Source of the DNA: Amycolatopsis rubida | GTDB lineage: Bacteria > Actinomycetota > Actinomycetes > Mycobacteriales > Pseudonocardiaceae | Direction: 5' to 3' | DNA length: 64,000 nt | NCBI RefSeq assembly: GCF_900115345.1 | Contig: NZ_FOWC01000003.1 | Span: 62,001 to 126,000, forward strand | Part shown: piece by piece, positions 1-8,574 of the stretch | Numbering within the stretch: position 1 is the stretch's first letter | How the letters are laid out: each line of letters opens with the position of its first letter | Position numbers and translations under genes: made by a program | Notes under the pieces: model-generated | The model's database searches: none | Seen by the model: only the letters and a program-made list of their open reading frames with translations | Told to the model about the DNA's origin: nothing

Positions 1-1193
1 TCCCGGAGCACCGGTTCGGGCTCAAAGACCGGACGTCCTGGTGGGACGATCCGCCGGCGCGCCCGGGACGCGGTCCGCACAAGATCGGCTGGCCGCTCTT
101 CTCCGCGGCGTTCCTGCTGCCGTTCCTGATCCCGGCGACCCGCGGCCTCGTCGTGGACCCCGGTCCGCTGTGGCTCCGGATCTTCCTCGGCGTGCTGATC
201 TACGCCTACAGCGCCTGTTACGCGGTGTTCCCCGCGGTCTTCGGCAAGTCCCGGCGCGTGAAGCTCTGGTTCGGCGGCGGCATGTTGGTGCTGGGCTTGC
301 TGTGCGCGCTGATCACCGACGCCAACCCGTACGTTCTGCTCTACGCCACCGCCACGCTGGCCTTCCTGTTCCCGGCCGCCTGGTCGTTGATCTTCAACGG
401 GACGGCGCTGGGCCTGCTGGTGCTGGCCCTGCACCTGCGGGGGGATCTGCCGGAGCACCTCGCGGACGTGATCACGGTCGCCTCGGTCACGTCGGCGATG
501 TTCTTCATGTCCAATCTGATCCGGGTGATCCGCAGGCTGGAGCTGGCGAACCAGGAGATCGGGACGCTCGCGGTCGCCAGCGAACGCGAGCGGGTCGCCC
601 GCGATCTGCACGATCTGCTCGGGCACAGCCTCACCACGATCACCGTCAAAGCCGGGTTGGCGCGGCGGGTGCTGGAAAGCTCCGGCGACATCGACCGGGC
701 GGTGCGGGAGATCCGCGAGGTCGAGGGGCTCACGCGTTCGGCGCTGTCGGACGTGCGGGCGACGGTGTCGGAGTATCGCGAGGTGTCGCTGCCCGCGGAA
801 ATCGCCGGGGCGAGGGCCGCGTTGCGCGCGGCGGAGGTCGACGCCGACCTGCCGCACGCCGTGGACAACGTCCGGGCTGAGTTGCAGAGCACGTTCGGCT
901 ACGTGCTGCGCGAGGCGATCACCAACGTGTTGCGGCATTCCGGCGCGAAACAGGTGAAAGTGCGGCTGGGGCGCGACTGGCTGGAGGTCGAGGACAACGG
1001 CCGTGCCACAGGCGACGCCGTCCCGGGCAACGGGTTGCGCGGACTGTCCGAACGCTTGGCCGCGATCGGGGGCACGGTGACGGCGCGGGCGCGGCCCGGG
1101 GGAGGATGGGTCGTCCGGGCCAAGGTCCCGGAGCCGAGCCCGGACGGATCCGCCGTCGCGGTGCGGGCCGAACCCGCTGGAGGACTGGCGTGA
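1..1193 (+). CDS. Two-component sensor histidine kinase, DesK/NarX-type (5' partial)
   Basis: Membrane sensor kinase that phosphorylates the response regulator encoded immediately downstream. The reading frame is open from base 3 with no stop, and the residues before the GTG at 153 (GRGPHKIGWPLFSAAF) read as normal kinase N-terminus, so the true start lies left of the window. Four to five hydrophobic segments (about bases 95-520) precede a HisKA_3 dimerisation box at about 585-660 with ERERVARDLHDLLGH, where the His before Asp-Leu-Leu is the phosphorylation site. A short HATPase_c domain follows, with an N-box (EAITNVLRHS), DNG and a GLRGLSER G-box. The stop overlaps the GTG of the regulator (GTGA). 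The signal sensed is not evident; only the paralogous DesK architecture is. Confidence 0.9.
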   Translation, partial: PEHRFGLKDRTSWWDDPPARPGRGPHKIGWPLFSAAFLLPFLIPATRGLVVDPGPLWLRIFLGVLIYAYSACYAVFPAVFGKSRRVKLWFGGGMLVLGLLCALITDANPYVLLYATATLAFLFPAAWSLIFNGTALGLLVLALHLRGDLPEHLADVITVASVTSAMFFMSNLIRVIRRLELANQEIGTLAVASERERVARDLHDLLGHSLTTITVKAGLARRVLESSGDIDRAVREIREVEGLTRSALSDVRATVSEYREVSLPAEIAGARAALRAAEVDADLPHAVDNVRAELQSTFGYVLREAITNVLRHSGAKQVKVRLGRDWLEVEDNGRATGDAVPGNGLRGLSERLAAIGGTVTARARPGGGWVVRAKVPEPSPDGSAVAVRAEPAGGLA

Positions 1194-1795
1194 TCCGGGT
1201 GCTGCTGGCCGACGACCAGGCGATGGTGCGCGGAGCGCTGGCCACCGTGCTCGGCCTGGAAGCCGACATCGAAGTGGTGGCCCAGGTCGGCACCGGCGAC
1301 GAGGTGGTGGCCGCGGCGAAGGAAGCGGCGCCGGACGTCGCGCTGCTCGACGTGCAGATGCCCGGCATGGACGGGCTCACCGCGGCGGCCGAGCTGAAAA
1401 CCGCGCTTCCGGCGTGCCGGGTGATCATCTGCACGACCTTCGGCCGCCCTGGTTACCTGGCCAGGGCCATGGCCGCGGGCGCGGCCGGGTTCGTGGTGAA
1501 GGACGCGCCGCCGGAACAACTCGTGGAGGCGGTGCGCCGAGTCCACAGTGGACTTCGGGTGGTGGATCCGGCGCTGGCCGCGGAGTCGCTCGCGACGGGC
1601 ACCAGTCCGCTGACCGCCCGGGAACGCGACGTGCTCAGCGCGGCCAAGGACGGCAGTACGGTCGCGGATATCGCGAAGTCTCTTTTCCTGTCCGACGGAA
1701 CTGTGCGGAACCACCTGTCGTCGGCGATCGGGAAGACGGGTGCGCGCACGCGCGCGGAGGCGGTGCGGTTGTCGGAGGAGCGGGGCTGGCTTTAG
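1190..1795 (+). CDS. Response regulator, NarL/DesR family
   Basis: DNA-binding partner of the upstream sensor kinase. The start is the GTG that overlaps the kinase stop; an in-frame upstream extension to 1106 would run through kinase coding sequence and is rejected. The 201-residue protein has a receiver domain (residues 1-120) with acidic pocket ADD near residues 7-9, phosphoacceptor Asp54 in LLDVQMPGMDG and conserved Lys in the VVKDAPPEQL segment. A GerE/LuxR helix-turn-helix follows at about 137-201 (LTARERDVLSAAKDGSTVAD). The translational coupling strongly implies one transcript with the kinase. Targets cannot be read from the window. Confidence 0.93.
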   Translation: MIRVLLADDQAMVRGALATVLGLEADIEVVAQVGTGDEVVAAAKEAAPDVALLDVQMPGMDGLTAAAELKTALPACRVIICTTFGRPGYLARAMAAGAAGFVVKDAPPEQLVEAVRRVHSGLRVVDPALAAESLATGTSPLTARERDVLSAAKDGSTVADIAKSLFLSDGTVRNHLSSAIGKTGARTRAEAVRLSEERGWL

Positions 1796-2007
1796 CGCTG
1801 GACTTCGCGCCGAAGGTTCTCGGTAGCTGTTGTGTGCGGCCTCACTACGGTGATGCGCAGCACCGGCCTGCCTGCGTGGCTTTGTCCGCCCACGTACTCC
1901 TGCACCGGTCGCGCCCATCGACACCGGGGTGAGTGCCGGCGGCCTGCCCTGGGTGGCATCGGGGTGTCTTTCCGGCACCGGACAGCGGCTCTGCGAGGAT
2001 GGCCGCC

Positions 2008-2655
2008 ATGGAGGCGCGGACAGGTCCTACGGCGGGAAACTGGGTGCGCCGCATCGTTTTCGGTGTGGTGCTGGCCCTCGTCGCGGTCGTCGGGGGCACC
2101 GCGTTCCGCGTGTGGCAGGTCGCGCGCGAGAACGACCGGACGCCTGCCGACGCGATCGTCGTGCTGGGCGCCGCTCAGTACAACGGCAAGCCCTCGGAGA
2201 TCTTCACCGCCCGGCTGGAGAAGGCGCGGCAGCTCTACGCCGACGGCGTGTCGAAGACCGTCATCACGGCCGGCGGCAAGAAAACCCGCGACAACTACAC
2301 CGAGGCGACCGCGGGGGCGCGCTGGCTGACCAGGCACGGGGTGCCCGAAGCCGCGACGCTGCCGGTCGGCGAGGGCAACGACACCCTGCGCAGCCTCCGC
2401 GCGGTCGCCGATCAGGTGAAGGCGCGCGGGTGGCGGTCGGTGGTGCTGGTCAGCGATCCGTGGCATTCCTACCGGTCGCGGACGATGTCCGAGGACCTCG
2501 GGCTGGAGGCGTGGACCGCGCCGACGCACAGCGGGCCGATCGTGCAGGAGCGCTCGACGCAGGTCCGCTACATCTTCCGCGAAACCGGCGCGCTGTTGTT
2601 CTACGAGCTGACCAAGTCGCCCGCGGACGACCTGTTCGGCACGACGATGGGCTGA
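2008..2655 (+). CDS. YdcF/SanA-like (DUF218) membrane-anchored protein
   Basis: A 215-residue protein with one N-terminal transmembrane helix (about residues 14-34, RIVFGVVLALVAVVGG) and an extracytoplasmic DUF218 domain. Family hallmarks are the VVLGAAQYNGKPSEIFTARL block, VITAGGK and the VVLVSDPWHSYRS segment. DUF218 proteins (ElyC, SanA, YdcF) act at the cell envelope; SanA/ElyC influence envelope polymer metabolism, but no reaction is established for this member. The frame is open from 1933. ATG 2008 was chosen because GAGG at 1995-1998 has better spacing to it than to ATG 1999. It lies 30 bases before dgt on the same strand and could be cotranscribed. Confidence 0.8.
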   Translation: MEARTGPTAGNWVRRIVFGVVLALVAVVGGTAFRVWQVARENDRTPADAIVVLGAAQYNGKPSEIFTARLEKARQLYADGVSKTVITAGGKKTRDNYTEATAGARWLTRHGVPEAATLPVGEGNDTLRSLRAVADQVKARGWRSVVLVSDPWHSYRSRTMSEDLGLEAWTAPTHSGPIVQERSTQVRYIFRETGALLFYELTKSPADDLFGTTMG

Positions 2656-2685
2656 ATTGCCGGTCCCCGCGCCTAAGCTGACGGG

Positions 2686-3984
2686 GTGAGTGACGGCTAC
2701 CGCGAGCACGACCGCGCCCGCGTGCTGGCCGAGGAACCCAAGGGCGCGGCGCTGGCCGGTGCGCGGCCGGACGGGCGCAGCGCGTTCGCCCGCGACCGCG
2801 CGCGGGTGCTGCATTCCGCCGCGCTGCGCAGGCTGGCGGGCAAAACGCAGGTGGTCGGGCCGGGCGAGGGCGCGGAGGTCAGCGGCGCGCCGCGGACCCG
2901 GCTCACGCATTCGCTGGAGGTCGCGCAGATCGGTCGCGGCATCGCCGAGGAGCTGGGCGCGGATCCGGACCTGGTCGACACCGCGGGGCTGGCGCACGAC
3001 ATCGGGCATCCGCCGTTCGGCCACAACGGCGAACGCGCGCTCGACCAGGCGGCCCAGGCATGCGGCGGCTTCGAGGGCAACGCGCAGACGCTGCGCATCC
3101 TCACGCGGCTGGAGCCCAAGGCGGTCGGCCCGGACGGCGCGACGGCGGGGCTCAACCTCACCCGGGCGTGTCTCGACGCCACCACGAAATATCCGTGGCC
3201 GCGCCGGTCGGGAGAGCCGAAATACGGCGTGTACCCGGACGACACCCCCGTGTTCGGCTGGGTCCGCGAGGGCGCGCCGGGCCTGCGCCGGTGCCTGGAA
3301 GCGCAGATCATGGACTGGTCGGATGACGTGGCGTACTCGGTGCACGACGTCGAGGACGGGGTGCTGGCCGGGCGGATCCGGTTGCGGCTGCTGGCCGACC
3401 CGGAGGAACGCGCGGCGGTCGCCGAGGCCGCGGCCCGGCATTTCTCCACGCTGTCGGTGTCCACTTTGGAGGGTGCGGCGAAAGAGCTGCTCGACCTGCC
3501 GGTGGTCGCCGAGCTGGTGCGCGCGGAGCCGGACGGTTCGCTGCGCGCCCAGGTCGCGCTGAAGCGGCTCACCAGCGAACTCGTCGGCCGGTTCGCGTCG
3601 GCCGCGGTGACCGGCACTCGCGCGGGCTACGGCGAGGGCCCGCTCACCCGGTACGCGGCGCGGCTGGCAGTGCCGGAGCAGGTCGGAGCGGAGGTGGCGC
3701 TGCTCAAGGCGCTGGCGCTGCGGTACGTGATGAGCGATCGCCGTCGGCTGGCGATGCAGGACGGGCAGCGGGAGGCGATCACCGAGCTGGTGGCGGCACT
3801 GTGCCGGCGAGCGCCCGAGGCACTGGATCCGCTGCTGGTGCCCGCGTGGAACGTGGCAGCGGATGATGCGGCGCGGTTGCGGGTCGTAGTGGACCAGGTG
3901 GCATCGCTCACTGACGCGCAGGCGTACGAATGGCATCGATGGCACACCGGACGGCACGGAACGGCGCCGCCTGCCGAACTGTGA
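2686..3984 (+). CDS. dgt: Deoxyguanosinetriphosphate triphosphohydrolase-like protein
   Basis: HD-superfamily dNTPase of 432 residues, expected to hydrolyse dGTP or related dNTPs to the nucleoside and triphosphate. Metal ligands of the HD fold are visible: His75 in [15 protein letters not shown], His104-Asp105 in [16 protein letters not shown] and the late Asp in [16 protein letters not shown]. The GTG start gives the typical actinobacterial N-terminus ([13 protein letters not shown]). In many actinobacteria dgt lies just upstream of dnaG; here a serpin, a membrane protein, a CMD gene and an ECF factor intervene. Whether it is a strict dGTPase or the broader cyanobacterial/actinobacterial type cannot be decided by eye. 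Confidence 0.93.
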   Translation: MSDGYREHDRARVLAEEPKGAALAGARPDGRSAFARDRARVLHSAALRRLAGKTQVVGPGEGAEVSGAPRTRLTHSLEVAQIGRGIAEELGADPDLVDTAGLAHDIGHPPFGHNGERALDQAAQACGGFEGNAQTLRILTRLEPKAVGPDGATAGLNLTRACLDATTKYPWPRRSGEPKYGVYPDDTPVFGWVREGAPGLRRCLEAQIMDWSDDVAYSVHDVEDGVLAGRIRLRLLADPEERAAVAEAAARHFSTLSVSTLEGAAKELLDLPVVAELVRAEPDGSLRAQVALKRLTSELVGRFASAAVTGTRAGYGEGPLTRYAARLAVPEQVGAEVALLKALALRYVMSDRRRLAMQDGQREAITELVAALCRRAPEALDPLLVPAWNVAADDAARLRVVVDQVASLTDAQAYEWHRWHTGRHGTAPPAEL

Positions 3985-4018
3985 GCCGCGGAACCACCCG
4001 TTCCGGTACGGTCGCCGC

Positions 4019-5092
4019 ATGGCCCTGGACAGCCACCTCACTTTCACCCTGGCGCTGCACGGTGCGACCGCGCCTCCCGGAAGCGACGCGTGTCTCTCGC
4101 CGTACTCGGCGGCGAGCGCGCTCGGCCTCGCCCGTCTGGCCGCTCGCGGCCGCACCGCGGACGAACTCGGCGCGGTACTGGGCGACGACCAGGGCGGGCT
4201 GCTGCGCGCCGCGGCTGAGCTGGGCGACGACGTCCAGCTGGCCGTCGCGAACACGCTCTGGGCCGCGGACCGGATCACCGTCGAGGACAGCTTCCAAGCC
4301 GAACTCGTGCGCTGGCCCGGCGGCAAAGCCGAGACCGCGCCGTTCGAGACCGACCCCGAGGGCGCTCGCCTGCGGATCAACGCGGATGTGGACCAGACCA
4401 CTCACGGGCTGATTCCGGAGCTGCTGCCCGAGGGCGCGATCCATTCATACACGCGCGCCAGCCTGGTCAACGCGCTCTACCTGAAGACCGCCTGGCGGCA
4501 CCCGTTCCCCGAGGGGGCCACCGCGGACGCGGACTTCCACACGCCCGACGGCGTGCGCCCGGTGCCGACGATGCACCTGGACGAATCCGTCGGCTACGCG
4601 CACGAAAACGGCTGGCAGGTCGTCCGGCTGGCGGCCGAGGGCGGCGTCGAGACGGTGATCCTGCTCCCGGACGGCGACCTTGAGAGCGCCGAATCCGCGC
4701 TCGACGGACAGTCGCTGCGCGCGCTCGTGGAAAGCCCGAAGCAGCGCAAGATCCAGCTGTCACTGCCCAAGATCTCTCTCGATGTGCGTGCTGATCTCGA
4801 ACGGGCGTTGCAGGGTCTCGGCGTGCGCGAGCTGTTCACCGACGCCGCGGATCTGACCGGTCTCACGCCGGACCGTCCGCTGTGGGTGGACAGCATCCTG
4901 CACCAGGCTGTGCTCCGGCTGGACGAACAGGGCCTCGAAGGCGCGGCCGCCACCGCGGTCCAGATGCGCACGATGTCGCTCATCTCCGGCGAGCCGCTCA
5001 AGGTCCGGGTCGACCGGCCGTTCCTGCTGCTGGTGCGCCACGCCGAAACCGGCGCGGTGTACTTCTTCGCCCGGGTGGTGCGCCCCGCGTGA
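4019..5092 (+). CDS. Serpin-family protease inhibitor
   Basis: A 357-residue serpin without an obvious signal peptide, so probably cytoplasmic. Conserved serpin blocks are present: the N-terminal SPYSAASALGLARLAARG helix, SLVNALYLKTAWRHPF (breach region) and the C-terminal PFLLLVRHAETGAVYFFARV. The reactive-centre hinge reads EQGLEGAAATA: Gly at P15, small residues P12-P9 and Thr at P8 are the inhibitory pattern. Counting from the P17 Glu puts Met-Ser at P1-P1', as in alpha-1-antitrypsin, suggesting a subtilisin- or elastase-like target (inference). Its stop overlaps the next gene's GTG, so it is translationally coupled to a membrane protein, an unusual partnership. Confidence 0.9.
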   Translation: MALDSHLTFTLALHGATAPPGSDACLSPYSAASALGLARLAARGRTADELGAVLGDDQGGLLRAAAELGDDVQLAVANTLWAADRITVEDSFQAELVRWPGGKAETAPFETDPEGARLRINADVDQTTHGLIPELLPEGAIHSYTRASLVNALYLKTAWRHPFPEGATADADFHTPDGVRPVPTMHLDESVGYAHENGWQVVRLAAEGGVETVILLPDGDLESAESALDGQSLRALVESPKQRKIQLSLPKISLDVRADLERALQGLGVRELFTDAADLTGLTPDRPLWVDSILHQAVLRLDEQGLEGAAATAVQMRTMSLISGEPLKVRVDRPFLLLVRHAETGAVYFFARVVRPA

Positions 5093-6918
5093 GCGTGTTC
5101 CGGCCCGAAGCAAACCCCGAAGCGAAACCCGAAGCACCGCCTCGCGAACCCGGCGCGATCGCGGTCGCCGCCGCCGAACCGCGGATGCGCCGGTCTTGGG
5201 CGGACGCCGGGATCATCGGCGCGTACCTGGCGTTCTCCGTGCTCCTGTTCGGCGGCTTGTGGGCCGACCTCGGCCAGGGCTACCTGTGGAACAGCGCGTC
5301 GGACCAGAACCTGTGGGAATGGTTCTTCGCGGTCACCGCGAAATCGGTGCAGCACCTGGAAAACCCGCTCACCAGCGGCCTGCAGAACTACCCGCTCGGC
5401 GTGAACATGATGGCCAACACGGCCATGCTGGGCGTCGGCGTCCCGCTCACCCCGATCACGCTCGCCTTCGGCCCGACCCTCACCTGGGCGATCGTGCTCA
5501 CCGGCAGCCTCGCCGGCAGTGCCGCGGCCTGGTACTGGGTGCTGTCGCGGCACCTCGTGCGGCACCGGGTGGCCGCGGCGATCGGCGGCGCGTTCGCCGG
5601 TTTCGCGCCGCCGATGATCTCGCACGCCAACGCCCATCCGAACTTCGTCGCGTGGTTCCTGCTGCCGTTCATCGCGCTCAAGGTGATCCAGCTGGCGCAG
5701 GGCAAGCGCCCGGTGCGCAGCGGGATCTGGCTCGGCGTGCTCACCGCGTACCAGATCTTCCTCGGCGAAGAGCCGTTGCTGATCTTCGCGCTCGGTTTCC
5801 TGATCTTCGCGGTCTCCTACTGCGTTTCGCGGCGTCGCGAGGTCAAGGCGATGGTGCGGCCGGTGCTGCTCGGCGGCGGCATCGCGGTGGTGCTGACGCT
5901 GGTGGTCGTCGCGTTCCCGTTGTGGTGGCAGTTCTTCGGCCCGGACAGCTACACCGGGCTGGAGCACGGCCAGGTCGGCAATGACACCGCCGCGATGACC
6001 CGGTTCGCGACCCAGTCGGTGTCCGGGCAGCCGGAGGCGGCGGCCGCGGTGTCGCTGAACCGCACCGAGGAGAACGCGTTCTTCGGCTGGCCGCTGATCG
6101 TGCTGATGGTCGTGGTCACGGCGTGGCTGTGGCGCGAGGTCGTGGCCCGTTCGCTGGCGATCTCGATGTTCCTGATGGCGTGGCTTTCGCTCGGTTCCGA
6201 GATCACCGTGCTGCACGAGAACACCGGCGTGCCCGGTCCGTGGAAACTGCTCGCGGACCTGCCGTTGTTCGAATCGCTGCTGGAATCGCGGCTGGCGATG
6301 GCGTGCGTGCCCGCGATCGGCGCGCTGCTGGCGATCGCGACCGATCGGGTGTTCCGTGCCGCGAGGAAGGGCGAACTGCAGCTGCCGGTGCGGCTGATCT
6401 GGCTCGGCGCGGTCGCGGCCGTCCTGCTGCCGATCGCGCCGACCCAGCTGCTCGTGCAGAAACGCCCGCCGACGCCCGCTTTCTTCGCCGACGGCACCTG
6501 GCAGACCTACGTCGCGCCCGGCGGCACCGTCGTGCCCGTGCCGCTGCCGAGTTCGGGGGAGTCGGAGCCGCTGCACTGGCAGATGGACGCCGGCCTGCGG
6601 TACGCGATGCCCGAGGGCTACTTCGTCGGACCGCAGGGCCCGGACGACAAACGCGGTCGCTACGGCTCCTACCAGCGGCCGACCTCGACGCTGTTCGACC
6701 GGGTCCGCGACTCCAAGCAAGCGCAGGAGATCACCGACGCCGACCGGGACCAGGCGATCGAGGACCTGCGCTACTGGAACGCCAGCGTGCTCGTGCTGAT
6801 CCCGCGCGAGCACAGCGACGCCTACCGCGCCACCGTCGACCTCCTGCTGCGCAAACCCGCGCAGTTCGTGGACGGGGTGTGGATCTGGGATGTGCGCCCG
6901 ATCACGGGACGCCGCTGA
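5089..6918 (+). CDS. Large polytopic membrane protein, GT-C glycosyltransferase-like
   Basis: A 609-residue protein with a soluble ~35-residue Pro/Glu-rich N-terminus, about 10-11 transmembrane helices and a C-terminal extracytoplasmic domain (about 450-609). Acidic residues in the first loop (WADLGQG...SASDQNLWEWFF) and the overall layout resemble the GT-C fold, whose members move sugars from polyprenyl-phosphate donors to envelope substrates; similar actinobacterial genes are annotated only as membrane proteins. The GTG at 5089 overlaps the serpin stop. Upstream in-frame codons back to 4882 fall inside the serpin and are rejected. The acceptor is unknown. Confidence 0.75.
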   Translation: MSVFRPEANPEAKPEAPPREPGAIAVAAAEPRMRRSWADAGIIGAYLAFSVLLFGGLWADLGQGYLWNSASDQNLWEWFFAVTAKSVQHLENPLTSGLQNYPLGVNMMANTAMLGVGVPLTPITLAFGPTLTWAIVLTGSLAGSAAAWYWVLSRHLVRHRVAAAIGGAFAGFAPPMISHANAHPNFVAWFLLPFIALKVIQLAQGKRPVRSGIWLGVLTAYQIFLGEEPLLIFALGFLIFAVSYCVSRRREVKAMVRPVLLGGGIAVVLTLVVVAFPLWWQFFGPDSYTGLEHGQVGNDTAAMTRFATQSVSGQPEAAAAVSLNRTEENAFFGWPLIVLMVVVTAWLWREVVARSLAISMFLMAWLSLGSEITVLHENTGVPGPWKLLADLPLFESLLESRLAMACVPAIGALLAIATDRVFRAARKGELQLPVRLIWLGAVAAVLLPIAPTQLLVQKRPPTPAFFADGTWQTYVAPGGTVVPVPLPSSGESEPLHWQMDAGLRYAMPEGYFVGPQGPDDKRGRYGSYQRPTSTLFDRVRDSKQAQEITDADRDQAIEDLRYWNASVLVLIPREHSDAYRATVDLLLRKPAQFVDGVWIWDVRPITGRR

Positions 6919-6921
6919 CGC

Positions 6922-6948
6922 TGTCACATCTCGCGCGGCTGTCCCGTT
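6922..6948 (+). promoter_or_regulatory. Candidate ECF41-type promoter of the CMD-like gene
   Basis: TGTCACA at 6922-6928 and CGTT at 6945-6948 are separated by exactly 16 bases, 34 bases before the ATG of the CMD-like gene. The ECF41 signature I recall is TGTCACA-N16-CGTC, so the match is complete in the -35 and spacing and 3 of 4 in the -10. The ECF41 sigma factor itself is encoded next door on the opposite strand. Confidence 0.65.
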
Positions 6949-6981
6949 CCTCCTCCGAACCACTCAGAAGGAGGACCCGAC

Positions 6982-7548
6982 ATGCCTCGTATCCCGGTCA
7001 AACGAGCCGCGGACGGCGGCCCGGTGCTCAAGCTGTTCTACCGGATCGCCGGCAAGCGGTACGGCGCGGTGCCGGAGCCGATGGCCGTCGCGGCGCACCA
7101 CCGCGGGCTGCTGCGGACCAGCATGGTGCACGAGCTGATGGCGGAGAAGGCGTCCAAACACCTGCCCGCCAACGTGCGGGAACTCGCGGTCTACCGCGTC
7201 GCCACGCAGATCGGCTGCTCGTGGTGCGTCGACTTCGGCACCATGCTGCAGCGGCACGACGGCCTCGACATCGACCGGCTCAAGCACATCGACGAGTACG
7301 CGACGTCGCCGCTGTTCACCCGGCAGGAGCGGCTGGCGCTCGCGCTCGCGGACGCGATGTCCGGGCCGGCCGTCACGGTCACCGACGAGCAGATCGCCGA
7401 GCTGGCGGCCGAATTCGGCGAGAAGGGCGTCGTCGAGCTGACCTACCAGATCGGCCTGGAGAACTCGCGGGCGCGGATGAACAGCGCGCTCGGCATCCTC
7501 GACCAGGGCTTCACCTCGGGAGACGCCTGCCGGGTGCCGATCCCGTAA
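6982..7548 (+). CDS. Carboxymuconolactone decarboxylase/AhpD-like protein
   Basis: A 188-residue all-helical CMD-superfamily protein. The AhpD-type redox centre is visible as GCSWCVDFG (CxxC) with His downstream (MLQRHDG), which favours an alkylhydroperoxidase or thiol-disulfide role over a true lactone decarboxylase. A strong AGAAGGAGG Shine-Dalgarno sits 7-10 bases before the ATG. It lies tail-to-tail with an ECF41 sigma factor; CMD genes are one of the three classes (carboxymuconolactone decarboxylase, oxidoreductase, epimerase) typically linked to and controlled by ECF41 factors, and an ECF41-like promoter precedes it. Confidence 0.88.
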   Translation: MPRIPVKRAADGGPVLKLFYRIAGKRYGAVPEPMAVAAHHRGLLRTSMVHELMAEKASKHLPANVRELAVYRVATQIGCSWCVDFGTMLQRHDGLDIDRLKHIDEYATSPLFTRQERLALALADAMSGPAVTVTDEQIAELAAEFGEKGVVELTYQIGLENSRARMNSALGILDQGFTSGDACRVPIP

Positions 7549-7554
7549 CCCCTC

Positions 7555-7594
7555 GTGAGTGGCGATCACGGTTCTCACCGTGATCGCCACTCAC
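7555..7594. terminator. Bidirectional terminator hairpin between convergent genes
   Basis: Arms 7555-7572 (GTGAGTGGCGATCACGGT) and 7577-7594 are perfect complements around the 4-base loop TCTC, an 18 bp stem. The 3' arm includes the stop codon of the ECF41 gene (7591-7593). The hairpin can stop transcription arriving from both sides. Confidence 0.85.
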
Positions 7595-8532
7595 GACTCC
7601 GGCCGGGTGATGCGGGTGAGCTTCTCCGGGTTGACCTGGTCGTAGACGCCGGCGATGCGCCCGTCGCGCACGCTGAACGTCTGCACACGCTCGTCCAGCG
7701 CGAGGTACCCGTCGACCGCCGGCAGCTGCGGCAGCCACAGGCCGAGGTCGCCGTTGACGAGCACCGGCCGCCCGTTCGCCATCGTGCCCGGCGCGTACTT
7801 CGCCAGCACCCCGAGCACGAAGCGCGCGACCTTGTCCGGCCCGGCGATCATCCGGCGGCTGGTGCGCGAGCGGCCGTTGGAATCGCCGATCATGACCACG
7901 TCCGGGTGCAGCAGTTCGGTGACCGCGCGGATGTCGCCGGCCAGCAGCGCGGTCACGAACTTCTCCAGCACCGGCTGCTGCCGCGCGAGGTCGAGCCGGG
8001 CGGGCGGGTCGGAGTCCTCGACCGCGCGGCGGCCGCGGGAGGCGTGCTGGCGGGCCGCCGCCGGGCCGCAGCCCAGGACGCCGGCGATCTCGGCGAACGG
8101 CACCGCGAAGGCGTCGTGCAGCACGAACGCCACGCGCTGCTCGGGCGTGAGCCGGTCGAGCACGACCATCGCGGCCATGCGCAGCCCGTCGTCGCGCACC
8201 GCGGCCTCAAGCGGATCCTCGCTCGCCGGCGCGCCGAGCGGCGTGACGATCGGCTCGGGCAGCCATTCGCCCACGTACTTCTCGCGCTGCACGGCCGCCG
8301 ACCGCAGCCGGTCGAGGCAGATCCGGCCGACCACGGCGGTCAGCCAGCCGCGCAGGTCGCGGATCCCGGCGCGGCCCGCGTCGTCGAGCCCGGACAGCCG
8401 CAGCCAGGCCTCCTGCGTCGCGTCTTCGGCGTCCGCGCGGGTGCCGGTGAGCCGGTAGGCCGCTCTGATCAGGTGCGGCCGGTGAACGTCGAACTCGGCG
8501 GCGAACTCCTCCAGCGCGGTCGTGGTGCCCAT
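7591..8532 (-). CDS. ECF41-family RNA polymerase sigma factor with SnoaL-like C-terminal domain (SigJ-like)
   Basis: A 313-residue sigma factor. Region 2 (about 10-80: HLIRAAYRLTGTRADAEDATQEAWLR) and region 4 (about 115-175: LTPEQRVAFVLHDAFAVPFAEIAGVLG) are followed by a ~120-residue SnoaL/NTF2-like domain, the ECF41 hallmark. The terminal regulatory motif NPEKL (YDQVNPEKLTRI) is intact; the usual DGGG motif appears changed (GDSNGRSR). In this group the C-terminal domain, rather than an anti-sigma factor, modulates activity. ATG 8532 was chosen because sequence beyond it is the divergent dnaG start region. The convergent CMD gene with its matching promoter is the likely target. Confidence 0.92.
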   Translation of the reverse strand: MGTTTALEEFAAEFDVHRPHLIRAAYRLTGTRADAEDATQEAWLRLSGLDDAGRAGIRDLRGWLTAVVGRICLDRLRSAAVQREKYVGEWLPEPIVTPLGAPASEDPLEAAVRDDGLRMAAMVVLDRLTPEQRVAFVLHDAFAVPFAEIAGVLGCGPAAARQHASRGRRAVEDSDPPARLDLARQQPVLEKFVTALLAGDIRAVTELLHPDVVMIGDSNGRSRTSRRMIAGPDKVARFVLGVLAKYAPGTMANGRPVLVNGDLGLWLPQLPAVDGYLALDERVQTFSVRDGRIAGVYDQVNPEKLTRITRPES

Positions 8533-8574
8533 GTCCCGAGTGTGCCGCACGGCGCGGCGGGAGGGAGAACTATT

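Noticed and set aside
1792-4401. 869-residue minus-strand open frame
   Set aside because: It is Arg/Pro-rich, antisense to the YdcF-like, dgt and serpin genes, and has no domain; the plus-strand genes have clear families.
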